DNA of 64,000 bases from NCBI GenBank assembly GCA_024509875.1, contig JAMPIV010018785.1, positions 620,001 through 684,000 on the forward strand. The letters are read 5' to 3'. Origin of the DNA: Oreohelix idahoensis (lineage: Eukaryota > Mollusca > Gastropoda > Stylommatophora > Oreohelicidae). Shown piece after piece: positions 1-10,920 of this stretch; position 1 is the stretch's first letter; each line of letters opens with the position of its first letter. Below the pieces are notes generated by a model. The model saw nothing but the letters and a program-made list of their open reading frames with translations. It made no database searches and was not told the DNA's origin. The translations under genes and the position numbers were made by a program.

Positions 1-611
1 ACGTACTGCGTAATGACCTAAATTAACCCTAACATTAATTATACTGCGTTACCAAAACGAACGAACAGATGGACTAAAGGGATAAAAAGAGAAGGGAGAG
101 GCAGAAAGCCGAACACTAAACCCGCTTCGCGCGATACACAATTACTACCATCACGCGTGTAAGTCTACATGCACTAATTTTTTTTCAGACGGACAGTGAT
201 AAAATACACTACCCTTTCCCAGAGTTAGGTTTATAAATCATAACAGACTCTTATTAGAAAAGACAACATTATATGGGTTTACGTTTGAACACATAACAGT
301 ACCCAGACAGCACATCTTCTAAACAGGAGATAGAAGAAATTGCATATTTTGAACGCAGCCACGTAGCTCCTTTAAATTAGTATTTTTGGGTTCCTTAGGG
401 TTTGCTGACAAATAATATGTAAAACGTTACGCAAATAGTCCAGGAATTAATAAATTATACCCAAAATAAAATATTGGGGGTGCCTGACAGCATAAAATCA
501 TTTCTGCTCATAAAATTTTTTTTATAACGTGTTTGAAAAAACCTTACGTTACATAAATAGCCTACCATGTAAACTCCAAATTGATTGGAGCGCAACAAAT
601 GAAAGCCTAAC

Positions 612-634
612 CACGATTGGTCGGGCTATAAATA
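612..634 (+). promoter_or_regulatory. E1 LTR core promoter candidate (5' copy)
   Basis: A TATA box (CTATAAATA, 625-633) lies just downstream of ATTGG, an inverted CCAAT box, inside the LTR. The same arrangement recurs in the 3' LTR. This is the usual layout of a Pol II LTR promoter, but transcription itself is inferred. Confidence 0.5.
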
Positions 635-1259
635 CTATCTTGGTTGTTAGGGGAAACGGGGAAAGGTAACATTTTTTCAAACACTTGTCGAAACGTGGCT
701 CATTGGTCAGACTCGCTGATATACACACTTGGGAGCGTTAGTTCGAGACCACTAATTCAAATAAGCTTGATAAAGCGACAGTACGTTGAAGCCAGCTCAC
801 ATTTTTGCTAAAATAAAAGCCTGGAACATAGGCAGAACGGAATTTGTGCCAGTTTGTGCCAGAATTCATTGCTAATCAACGTATCTGTGTTTATTTCCAT
901 GAAATTGTGGTAAGCTTGAACCATTCAGTATCTTTTAATGAAAAATTGAATGTGAATTGTTGATTTATGCCTGTATATATATGTGTAGTTCAGTGGCAAA
1001 CGTGAGGTAAAGCCTATAATGCTCCAGCCTGAACAGAGGGTGTCGGAGAGAAGTAAAACGGCATGGAATGGCCAAGTAGTACACTGACACCTGGATGATG
1101 GACTAGAAAGAAATAATGCTGGAAGTGCAGAGGCGTAGTAACCATTAAGAAGGGTAATACTGGAATAAAGTATTTCAAATGAAGCTGACTGTTGGCCTAA
1201 CGCTCTGAACGCAATGTTTGTGCTGTATTGTGATCAGTGTAAAAGAGAATATAAATTAG

Positions 1260-1526
1260 TTATGAAGTAGAAGGTACATCCTTCTTGATTTCAGGGACAG
1301 TGGTCTTGATGGTAGTGAGCAGCACCTGGTCAGAGATTTGCTGAATCCAGAGTCGGACAGCATACTCCTTGGTCTTTTTAGCTATCAGTGAGGTGTCTCC
1401 TGAGCCCAGAGGAGAATTCGAGCAGAGGAGTCCTTTCCTGCCGCCATCACTAAAGATAAGCAGAGTTGGCCAGCTGAGCTCAACATTATGTCCCCTCATC
1501 TTGAACTGATTTTTTAAAATTAACAT
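1260..1526 (-). other. Antisense 88-codon ORF inside E1 LTR (5' copy)
   Basis: An open frame of 88 codons runs antisense to E1 and is identical in protein sequence in the other LTR. The stretch looks richer in G+C than the surrounding LTR. I do not recognise the protein; it includes the segment EYAVRLWIQQISDQVLL. It could be a captured piece of host gene, an accessory ORF or chance. No promoter or splice evidence decides between these. Confidence 0.3.
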
Positions 1527-2175
1527 TAAGAGGGGAATTTACTTGTCTTAAAATCAGGAACTGTGAACATCTACAATAATGGTCCCTAAAGACAAACTAT
1601 TGAAGTCATGATGACAAATACCAACAGAGCTTGAACAAAACAAAACCAGTATTACCTCATTTTACCACTACACAATTGACACACATAGAACATTGGTAAT
1701 AATATATGTCACTACAATATTCATATTAAATACATTCTGTACATAACTTGTAATTTAAATTGATTGTGATTCCTGGTTCCCTTGTAGTTGAATCAGGACA
1801 CATATTCATTCATGCCAGTAATGAATACATATTGTTATTTGAAACGTTACTAGTGACTTCTTTAAGATATTCTCATAGAGTGTTATATGTATGTGAGTGT
1901 CACAGTGTTGTTAAGAGTAGTGGATTAAATTAAATTGTTTATCTGTCTGTTGTTGTGACTTACACTTCACCATACACATACCCTAGACACATAACGTAGC
2001 ATCACACTATTCCAGAATAATTCTGACTGAGATATATAGATATGTGGTAGCAAGTAAGGTTATATATATAATATACTACTCTTATTAGATATATATATAT
2101 ACCTTCACAGCTGATCTCAGTCAGTACACTAAGTCCCTTATAAGTATTTATAACTTCCCACTTCACCACATATAT

Positions 2176-2193
2176 TGGGGTCTCGCTCTTGGG
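2176..2193 (+). other. E1 primer-binding site candidate
   Basis: Five bases after the LTR end lies TGGGGTCTCGCTCTTGGG, which resembles the tRNA-Pro type primer site (TGGGGGCTCGTCCGGG) of retroelements but with mismatches and a length difference. Position is right; the tRNA assignment is tentative. Confidence 0.5.
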
Positions 2194-2362
2194 ATTTTGA
2201 ATCTTTAACTATTAAAAATATTGGGGGTAATTCACTTCAGGGAATATAAGAATTAAAAGGTATCCTTGGGTGGAATTAAATAAGGTTGAGCTCACGGTGC
2301 CTGTGTTGTCCATTAGAGATTGAATTGTTGGTTAGACATTGTATAAATTTACATAATAGACA

Positions 2363-4372
2363 ATGGCGGACCTGGCCAAATTTCGATCTGCTGCGGTTCA
2401 GACTGCAAAAGAGTTAGGATTAGATGGGCAAGTTATGGTTGCCTATGTCACAACGGAATGTGACAAATTTATTGAACGCGAAGAAAGAAGATTAGAAAAA
2501 GAAGCCGAAAGAAGGTTAGAGGCTGAGACTAAGAGGTTGCAAGCTGAGGCTGAGACTAAGAGGTTGCAGATTGAGGCTGAGGCTAAGAGATTGGAAGCGG
2601 AAAGAGAAGACAAAAGATTAGCTGCAGAAAGAGAAGAGAAGAGATTAGCTGCAGAGAGGGAAGCAGAAAAGGAGGAGAAAAGATTACAAAGGGAACATGA
2701 ATTACGACTAAGGGAGTTTGAGTTTCAAGGCCATGCTCCTGAAAATGGTGCCAGTCCCTTTGCCTCTGATGCTACGGTTACTCAAGGAGCCTCAATCTCA
2801 GCTATGAATTTTCATTTAGATCATTTTGTTGAGAAAGACGATGATATTGAGAGCTATATAAATAGGTACGAACTATTAGCTACCACGTATGGGTTGGAGA
2901 GAGAAAGGTGGAGCTTAAAGTTATCTCAGGGACTTCGTGGGGCAGCTTATGAAGTTTTTGCAAAAATGAGCAGAGGTGATCAGGAAAATTATGACATGCT
3001 AAAGCAGGCTCTTTTGTTAAGGTATGAAAAGAATGCAGAGTTTTACAGGAAAAAATTTAGGAATGCTAAACTACTGTCAGGTGAAACCTATCACCAGTTC
3101 TCTGCACGAATAGAGACATACTTGGAGAAATGGACTTCTCTGGGGAAAACCCAAGATCTTAAGGAAATGGTCCTTATAGAGCAACTAAGAGAGTCCATGG
3201 CTCCAGACCTGAGAAAGTTTCTCATGGAACAAGGTGCAGAGAGGCTGGGTGAGTTGCTAAATGTTGCTGAAAGGTATCAAGCAGCTCAAGCAGAGGTAAC
3301 AGGTAATAAAAAGAAACAGGTGGACAACTTTAGGGCACCACAGAACTTTAATAAATTTGATCCTAAGGATCAAAATAAAGGTAAGCACCAATTTGATAGG
3401 CCACGGTATGACAATAAAAATAAATTCCCACAATTCGATGAAAGGAAATATAATGAAAGAAAATCTTTCAACCAAGGAAAAAGGTGGTGTAAGAATTGTC
3501 AGATGGACAATCATGACACTGACCGTTGCAGAAGGAAACCTGTGTATATGGCAACCCTTCAGGTCAGGTCGACCTCAAGACAGGAGGAGGATATTATGTT
3601 AGATACCACTCCAGAAGAGATGAGGAAGGCACAGGCTGGGGATAAAACACTCAAGCCTTGTTTCAGAAAATTGTCAACTTGTCATACAACTCCAGGCAAG
3701 GGAGATTTTTACATGAAAAACAAGTTGATGTATAGGAAGACTGGAGCTAGATCCAATGGTCACGGACAGCTGGTTCTTCCAAAAAGATACAGGACAGAAT
3801 TAATAAGGAGCCTACATGTGAAACCAGATGGGGACCATGAGAAGATAGGTACCATCATTCAAAAGGTGGCTCACAATTATTATTGGCCCAAAGCAAGATG
3901 GGACATTGAAAATTTTGTAGAAAGGTGTAGCATAGCACATGAGGGAACACCCACAAGTGGGAACATGGATCAGGACCTGGACACGCCATGGGGCAAAATC
4001 AGGCCTGACAATAAAAGGAAAAATAAATTTGATAAAGTGGACCAAATGGAATGGGAAGCCCCTTTTCACGGACAAGCTTCACTTAACTGTTTTACAATGG
4101 CCACTATGCGGAGAGTGCAAAAAGATGTCTTACCCCAGGATAAGCCGAAAATCCCTCAATCGGACTTAAACAAACTGGAGGAAGAAGATGTAGAGAGGAA
4201 ATCTCTCATCAAGAATTTTAAGAGGGGAGAAAGCCCCAAAAGAAAAATTGGTAGCGGTCGTTTTGTGAATGATAATTCTGGGAGGAAAAATCATCACTAT
4301 AAAGCTTCAAGTGGAAGAGACCATACCGGTGCATGGACAAATAGGTCCACACAATTAAAGGTCCATATGTAG
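2363..4372 (+). CDS. gag: E1 ORF1: Gag fused to degenerate integrase N-terminal region, protease missing
   Basis: A 669-codon ORF. Residues about 35-125 are a Glu/Lys/Arg-rich coiled coil with repeated KRLxAE units. Residues about 150-325 are a retrotransposon capsid-like Gag domain. A CCHC knuckle (CKNCQMDNHDTDRC) sits near residue 377. Immediately after it the sequence matches the region downstream of protease in related E3 and E5, so the protease (DTG) domain is lost without breaking the frame. Residues about 450-525 resemble the integrase zinc-binding region (YYWPKARWDIENFVERC) but lack the second Cys of the final pair. No DDE core is recognisable before the stop. Start chosen at the first ATG about 190 bp after the LTR. 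The long open frame argues that it is, or recently was, translated. Confidence 0.85.
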   Translation: MADLAKFRSAAVQTAKELGLDGQVMVAYVTTECDKFIEREERRLEKEAERRLEAETKRLQAEAETKRLQIEAEAKRLEAEREDKRLAAEREEKRLAAEREAEKEEKRLQREHELRLREFEFQGHAPENGASPFASDATVTQGASISAMNFHLDHFVEKDDDIESYINRYELLATTYGLERERWSLKLSQGLRGAAYEVFAKMSRGDQENYDMLKQALLLRYEKNAEFYRKKFRNAKLLSGETYHQFSARIETYLEKWTSLGKTQDLKEMVLIEQLRESMAPDLRKFLMEQGAERLGELLNVAERYQAAQAEVTGNKKKQVDNFRAPQNFNKFDPKDQNKGKHQFDRPRYDNKNKFPQFDERKYNERKSFNQGKRWCKNCQMDNHDTDRCRRKPVYMATLQVRSTSRQEEDIMLDTTPEEMRKAQAGDKTLKPCFRKLSTCHTTPGKGDFYMKNKLMYRKTGARSNGHGQLVLPKRYRTELIRSLHVKPDGDHEKIGTIIQKVAHNYYWPKARWDIENFVERCSIAHEGTPTSGNMDQDLDTPWGKIRPDNKRKNKFDKVDQMEWEAPFHGQASLNCFTMATMRRVQKDVLPQDKPKIPQSDLNKLEEEDVERKSLIKNFKRGESPKRKIGSGRFVNDNSGRKNHHYKASSGRDHTGAWTNRSTQLKVHM

Positions 4373-6274
4373 CTTTGTTAAGAACGTGGACTGATGAAAA
4401 GGCAGAGGAAAACATTACATCTTCATACCAGTATGTGAATGAGCTGACCACTCGGTTAAAAACTGGCTGGAAACTTGCCAATGAAAATTTGAAACAAGCC
4501 AGGAAGAAACATGCTGCCTATTATAACAGGAAGGCGAAAGACAGAAATTTGGCTGTGGGAGAGAAGGTACTGCTTCTTTTGCCCGGGAGTCAGAATAAGT
4601 TACAAATTGGATGGCAGGGTCCATATACAGTTCTAGAGAAGGTGTCTAGAACAAATTATAAGATAGATAAGAAGGGGAAAGAAAAAATCTATCATGTGAA
4701 TCTCCTGAAGAAATATTTGGAAAGAGAACATCAGGAAGAGACACACTTGTTGACCTTGTCCATCGCCATGGAGATGAAAAAGGAACCACTTTCATCATTT
4801 GAATATCCATTACACCCCTGTGAGACAGCAGCACAGGTGAAAATCAGTACACATTTAACGAAAACTCAGAAAGAGAGAGTGCAACAGGTTCTAAATAATC
4901 ATGCAGAGGTGTTAACAGACCGACCAGGGCATACAAACCTATTGGAATATGATATGAAATTAATAGACTCCACACCTGTCTGTATGAAACCATATTCGAT
5001 TCCGTTTGCTAAGGAAAAAGCTTTGAAGGAAGAGATAGACTATCTGTTGAAGGAAGGAATTATTTCGCACAGTGAGTCTTCGTATAGTTCCGGTGTTGTA
5101 CTTTTAAGGAAGCCCTCTGGAGAACATAGACTCTGTATAGATTACAGGAGACTGAATGCTATTACAGAAGGACAGGTGGATCCATTGCCGGATACAAATC
5201 AGCTGTTTGCCAGACTAAATAAAGCTAAATATTTCTCAAAAGTGGATCTGAGTAAAGGATACTATCAGATTCCAGTAAAGCCTGAGGTTAGACCATACCT
5301 AGCTTTTAGTACCTCAGAAGGACACTATGAGTTTAATAGATTGCCATTTGGATTGAAGAATGCGCCTAGTGTCTTCTCTAGAATGATGAGAAAATTATTG
5401 GATCCTCTGAATAATCCCTGTATAACAAATTTTATGGATGATATCCTTATAGCAACAGAAACATTTGAGGAACACATTGACTCTCTGAACATGCTGTTTG
5501 ATCGACTTAGGGAGGCAAATTTAACAGCCCGACCAACCAAATGTTGCGTTGGATGTAAAGAATTGGAATTTTTGGGACACACAGTTTATCAGGGAAACAT
5601 GACCCCTGACCCAAAGAATTTAGAGAAACTACAGAAAGCCCCGAGACCACAAACCAAGAAGGACGTGAGATCCTTTGTCTCATTATGTGGTTTCTACCAG
5701 AAGTATATCAAAAACTTTAATTCCATATGTGCACCTTTAACGGAATTGACACGTAAAGGACTTCCAGATCGCATTACATGGACACCACAATGTGAAATGA
5801 CTTACCAAGAATTGAAGGAAAAGCTCACAAGTAAACCCATTTTGAAATTACCTGACTTAAGTCAAGAATTCATAGTAAGGACGGATGCAAGTAATATTGG
5901 GCTAGGTGCAACTTTACTACAGAAATCAGATGCATTGGATGGGGAATTAAGCCCAGTGGCATATGCTAGCAGAAAGTTGAATAAAGCTGAAATCAACTAC
6001 TCAACTAGCGAAAAAGAATGTCTTGCAGTAATATGGGCAATAAAGAAATTCAATATTTATCTATATGGGAAGGCATTTAAGTTGCAAACTGACCACAAAA
6101 CCTTTATCGTTTTTAGCACAGGCTAAGCATGAGAACTCTAGGTTACTCCGATGGTCTTTGCTTCTGGCTCCATATAATTTTAGCATTGAATATATATCTG
6201 GAAAAACAAATCTGGGAGCGGATTTTTTAAGCCGCCATCCGTGTGATGAGAATCACCGTAAACCCCAGAAATAA
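4345..6274 (+). pseudogene. pol: E1 ORF2: integrase C-terminus, reverse transcriptase and RNase H, frameshifted near the end
   Basis: The frame opens at 4345, 28 bases before the ORF1 stop, in the -1 phase. It begins with the integrase C-terminal GPY-type segment (WQGPYTVLEKV, HVNLLKKY) and runs straight into reverse transcriptase with active-site FMDDIL and YFSKVDLSKGYYQIP. The RNase H domain follows (FIVRTDASNIGLGATLLQ). The frame stops at 6126 because of an apparent one-base change in an A-run near 6100. RNase H continues in another frame (6065-6274) to the SRHP-type end. Integrase lying N-terminal to RT is the Gmr1 arrangement. The frameshift would remove the end of RNase H unless it is bypassed. 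Confidence 0.88.
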
Positions 6275-6330
6275 TAATAAATTTCTCTATGTGTATATAG
6301 AATAAAGGACTGACATATAATGTCTGTTTT

Positions 6331-6341
6331 AAGAGGGGAAG
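6331..6341 (+). other. E1 polypurine tract
   Basis: AAGAGGGGAAG lies directly before the TG that opens the 3' LTR, the expected primer for plus-strand DNA synthesis. Confidence 0.8.
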
Positions 6342-7198
6342 TGTCATGAAATATTCTAATCCACATATATAAATTATTAGGTAAATATGAAGCCTAACAA
6401 ATAAAATTAATAAAGAGAAGAGCAATGGTAAAATGACAGTGCTGTCCCAAAGAATGTACTCGAAATCCCCCTTGTTTTCTGCTTCGTCTGCAAATTGTAA
6501 CGCTTTCACGTTGATAGTAAAGCTTACTGTATTATTACCCGCCTTCTTCAATGAAACGTGTGCTGTATTTCTTGGAAAAGCATTGAGACGTACTGCGTAA
6601 TGACCTAAATTAACCCTAACATTAATTATACTGCGTTACCAAAACGAACGAACAGATGGACTAAAGGGATAAAAAGAGAAGGGAGAGGCAGAAAGCCGAA
6701 CACTAAACCCGCTTCGCGCGATACACAATTACTACCATCACGCGTGTAAGTCTACATGCACTAATTTTTTTTCAGACGGACAGTGATAAAATACACTACC
6801 CTTTCCCAGAGTTAGGTTTATAAATCATAACAGACTCTTATTAGAAAAGACAACATTATATGGGTTTACGTTTGAACACATAACAGTACCCAGACAGCAC
6901 ATCTTCTAAACAGGAGATAGAAGAAATTGCATATTTTGAACGCAGCCACGTAGCTCCTTTAAATTAGTATTTTTGGGTTCCTTAGGGTTTGCTGACAAAT
7001 AATATGTAAAACGTTACGCAAATAGTCCAGGAATTAATAAATTATACCCAAAATAAAATATTGGGGGTGCCTGACAGCATAAAATCATTTCTGCTCATAA
7101 AATTTTTTTTATAACGTGTTTGAAAAAACCTTACGTTACATAAATAGCCTACCATGTAAACTCCAAATTGATTGGAGCGCAACAAATGAAAGCCTAAC

Positions 7199-7222
7199 CA
7201 CGATTGGTCGGGCTATAAATAC
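7199..7222 (+). promoter_or_regulatory. E1 LTR core promoter candidate (3' copy)
   Basis: Same ATTGG then CTATAAATA as in the 5' LTR. In this position it could drive outward transcription, antisense to the interrupted LINE. Confidence 0.45.
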
Positions 7223-7848
7223 TATCTTGGTTGTTAGGGGAAACGGGAAAAGGTAACATTTTTTTTCAAACACTTGTCGAAACGTGGCTCATTGGCCAGT
7301 CTCGCTGATATACACACTTGGGAGCGTTAGTTCGAGACCACTAATTCAAATAAGCTTGATAAAGCGACAGTACGTTGAAGCCAGCTCACATTTTTGCTAA
7401 AATAAAAGCCTGGAACATAGGCAGAACGGAATTTGTGCCAGTTTGTGCCAGAATTCATTGCTAATCAACGTATCTGTGTTTATTTCCATGAAATTGTGGT
7501 AAGCTTGAACCATTCAGTATCTTTTAATGAAAAATTGAATGTGAATTGTTGATTTATGCCTGTATATATATGTGTAGTTCAGTGGCAAACGTGAGGTAAA
7601 GCCTATAATGCTCCAGCCTGAACAGAGGGTGTCGGAGAGAAGTAAAACGGCATGGAATGGCCAAATAGTACACTGACACCTGGATGATGGACTAGAAAGA
7701 AATAATGCTGGAAGTGCAGAGGCGTAGTAACCATTAAGAAGGGTAATACTGGAATAAAGTATTTCAAATGAAGCTGACTGTTGGCCTAACGCTCTGAACG
7801 CAATGTTTGTGCTGTATTGTGATCAGTGTAAAAGAGAATATAAATTAG

Positions 7849-8115
7849 TTATGAAGTAGAAGGTACATCCTTCTTGATTTCAGGGACAGTGGTCTTGATG
7901 GTAGTGAGCAGCACCTGGTCAGAGATTTGCTGAATCCAGAGTCGGACAGCATACTCCTTGGTCTTTTTAGCTATCAGTGAGGTGTCTCCTGAGCCCAGAG
8001 GAGAATTCGAGCAGAGGAGTCCTTTCCTGCCGCCATCACTAAAGATAAGCAGAGTTGGCCAGCTGAGCTCAACATTATGTCCCCTCATCTTGAACTGATT
8101 TTTTAAAATTAACAT
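7849..8115 (-). other. Antisense 88-codon ORF inside E1 LTR (3' copy)
   Basis: Identical translation to the copy in the 5' LTR. Not recognised. Being in both LTRs only shows it was part of the LTR at insertion. Confidence 0.3.
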
Positions 8116-8759
8116 TAAGAGGGGAATTTACTTGTCTTAAAATCAGGAACTGTGAACATCTACAATAATGGTCCCTAAAGACAAACTATTGAAGTCATGA
8201 TGACAAATACCAACAGAGCTTGAACAAAACAAAACCAGTATTACCTCATTTTACCACTACACAATTGACACACATAGAACATTGGTAATAATATATGTCA
8301 CTACAATATTCATATTAAATACATTCTGTACATAACTTGTAATTTAAATTGATTGTGATTCCTGGTTCCCTTGTAGTTGAATCAGGACACATATTCATTC
8401 ATGCCAGTAATGAATACATATTGTTATTTGAAACGTTACTAGTGACTTCTTTAAGATATTCTCATAGAGTGTTATATGTATGTGAGTGTCACAGTGTTGT
8501 TAAGAGTAGTGGATTAAATTAAATTGTTTATCTGTCTGTTGTTGTGACTTACACTTCACCATACACATACCCTAGACACATAACGTAGCATCACACTATT
8601 CCAGAATAATTCTGACTGAGATATATAGATATGTGGTAGCAAGTAAGGTTATATATATAATATACTACTCTTATTAGATATATATATATACCTTCACAGC
8701 TGATCTCAGTCAGTACACTAAGTCCCTTATAAGTATTTATAACTTCCCACTTCACCACA

Positions 8760-10423
8760 ATAGCCATCACGAATAGTATCGGAGAGATGGTACACCCCAT
8801 TGCAATTCCAACTTCAAGGCCAATCCACTTCGTTGTGTACTCTCTGGTTGAAAATCTGACAGCAAACCCTGCGAAATACAGCTTCAGCATTGCTGCAATC
8901 TCTTGTGGAACATGATACATTTCCAGGGCCTGCCACAACATCTGATGTGGAACGGATCCATAAGCATTCGCCAGATCCAACCAGATTACATGGAGGTCTG
9001 TTCTGTCAGACTTTGCCTTTTGGATTGCTTCCCAGATCATTGTGGCATGCTCTAGACATCCTGGTGTACCTGGGATACCTCCTTTCTGAATGGTAGTGTC
9101 AATGTACCCATTTGCCAGGAGGTATGTAGTGAGTCTTTTTGCCATCACTGAGAAGAATATCTTCCCTTCCACACTGAGTAGTGAGATTGGCCTGAACTGA
9201 CTGATGTCTGTGGAATTTTGCTCCTTCGGGATGTAGACTCCATTCGCCTTTCTCCATTCCTTGCTTACAAGCTGGGCTTTCCACGCATTCTTTAGTAAAC
9301 GGAGCAGTCGTTTGAGCACTTCAGGGCATCTCTTATACACCACATATGGAACACCATTAGGACCTGGAGCTGACTTGCACCGAGCTTTCTGGACAATGCT
9401 TTCTACCTCTTGCACCGTTGGGGGCTTGGTGTTAAATTCAGCTCCTGGCTTACTCGGCCATTTAAGGCCTGCCATGCTGCTGAGCGGCTCATCTCTGCGA
9501 CCATCTGAATATGTCATTCTAAGGTGTTCTTCCAGGTCTTCTTTCTTGATGTTTAGCGTACCCGACCGTGGCTGCTCAAACAGTTCTTTGGCAAACTTGA
9601 AGGGCTCCCTGAAGAATCTTTCCCTATCCCTTCGAGTCTTCCTTCTCTTCCTGCACAACCTTTCTGCTCTACAAAGGGCATTATGTTGGCCTTTCAGGTG
9701 CTCCCAAACCTGTCGTAACCCTTCCTTCTCTGTGGCAACTGCGTTCTTGAAAAGTTTTCGGGCATGCTTCTTCTGTTTCCTGATTTCTTCTATTTTAATT
9801 TGTCTTCTACTTTTTCGTGGTGGGTTACTTTCCCTTGCCTCCCTCACTCCGAACACTTTGCGACAGTGCAGATATATTATGTCGCCGAAGATTTCCAGCT
9901 TCTTCTCCAAACTTATCTGCTTCAGGTTGTTATCCAACTCTTTTGCCAAGGCTTCGTCCAGCTGTTCCCAAAGCCCTTTTGCACTGGCAGGTGGAAACTT
10001 GATTGCATCTCTCTTCCCGTCCAAGAAGTGTGTGAGATCATCATCAGGCAGATCAACTTGAATGTACTCAGCACTGTGGATTGACTCCTGGCTGCGTTCT
10101 TCTAACGTCTTATCCGTCGAGACAGAGCGCTGTTGATCTCCCCCAGATGACCTCCCACACCCCTTTTTCGTTCGGTGGATTTTCATTCCTCTCTGAGTAG
10201 AGAACTCCCTACCACAGGCACATGGAAATTCCAGCCGTTGTTCAGAGCTCGAAGTCCGTGTAACGGGTCTGGTCGATTCCAATGAGGCGCCTGTGGATTC
10301 ATCATTCTCCCCCCCTTTCGGTGAATCCTGGGGGCATCTATCATTTTTGGGTCCTGTAGCAATTGAATACAGCTTACGGGGTGCTAACCCGGTCAGCCGG
10401 TTTCTAGTCTTTCCCAGTGTCAT
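8760..10423 (-). pseudogene. Non-LTR retrotransposon ORF: zinc finger plus reverse transcriptase, cut by E1
   Basis: An open frame enters from 10423 and is lost at the E1 LTR at 8759. Near residue 70 is a CCHH-type finger (CACGREFSTQRGMKIH). A long Arg/Lys-rich linker follows, then RT fingers and palm motifs: APGPNGVPYVVYKRCP, FRPISLLSVEGKIF, WLDLANAYGSVPH and MGCTISPILF. The YADD catalytic box would come next and is missing because E1 sits there. The N-terminal finger and NAYGSVPH-type motif resemble R2/NeSL-like (restriction-like endonuclease) non-LTR elements; the clade call is tentative. The 3' remainder should lie before base 1. Confidence 0.85.
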
Positions 10424-10824
10424 CTGTCTTTCCAGAAGTCAATCGGTCTTTTCCCGATCGTCACTGGTTTGACCATGTAACTATGATAGGAAACTCTTTA
10501 CAGAGCGATACAACAGGAGGCAATCTGATCATCAGAAGAAGTCCCCCCATCGGACAAGTGTTTCGGCCCAGTATACTCCTTTACACTGCTGCTATATACT
10601 AGAAAAGTTCTGGTACCCTGACAGAACCCCTGTCAGGTACCCCTTGTACAAAATACCGCACGGGACAAGGCGGTTTAATGGCCTAACCAAAAGGCTAAGA
10701 CTCCTGCTGGCGTCTCATGCCAGACACTTCTTCTCCTGAAGAACAAAGGCCGTGACCACGGACCTTTATGACATCATCATCAGGCCGCAGGTAGCGGGCC
10801 TTACATATCAAGTACCTTATAGTG

Positions 10825-10827
<3 letters not shown>
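10424..10827. other. Probable 5' leader of the interrupted LINE; no gene seen
   Basis: Upstream of the LINE start codon. No convincing ORF, promoter or RNA gene. It contains a short inverted pair (GGTACCCTGACAGAACC / CCTGTCAGGTACC, about 10610-10640) that could form a hairpin. Confidence 0.4.

Positions 10828-10915
<88 letters not shown>
10828..10915. repeat. (AT)n microsatellite
   Basis: About 44 uninterrupted AT dinucleotides. Tyr/Ile-repeat reading frames over it are artefacts. Confidence 0.97.

Positions 10916-10920
<5 letters not shown>

Larger units (their letters stand above)
1..2170 (+). repeat. E1 5' LTR (first ~250 bp outside window)
   Basis: Matches 6588-8759 almost base for base. 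The 3' border (CTTCACCACA) is set by where the two copies diverge: here the primer-binding region follows, at the other copy host LINE sequence follows. Base 1 corresponds to base 6588, so about 246 bp of this LTR precede the window. Confidence 0.95.
1..8759 (+). mobile_element. LTR retrotransposon E1 (Ty3/gypsy, Gmr1-type order), 5' LTR cut by window edge
   Basis: Two long direct repeats (1-2170 and 6588-8759, the second extending back to 6342) flank a coding interior with Gag, integrase remnant, reverse transcriptase and RNase H. The complete 3' LTR is 2418 bp, begins TG and ends CA, and is preceded by a purine tract; a primer-site candidate follows the 5' LTR. I saw only about five differences across the roughly 2.17 kb that can be compared, so the insertion is young. 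The right end interrupts a minus-strand LINE RT at 8759/8760. The left target duplication lies outside the window, so ATAGC at 8760-8764 cannot be confirmed as a target duplication. Confidence 0.93.
6342..8759 (+). repeat. E1 3' LTR (2418 bp)
   Basis: Starts TGTCATGA and ends CTTCACCACA; matches the 5' LTR apart from a few substitutions and a 2 bp T-run change. Unusually long for a gypsy LTR. It contains an LTR promoter candidate and the antisense 88-codon ORF. Confidence 0.95.

Noticed and set aside
1290..1510. RGHNVELSW in the LTR ORF as a carbonic anhydrase NNGH-type exon
   Set aside because: Only four residues fit; the rest of the ORF has no carbonic anhydrase blocks, and it lies antisense within an LTR.
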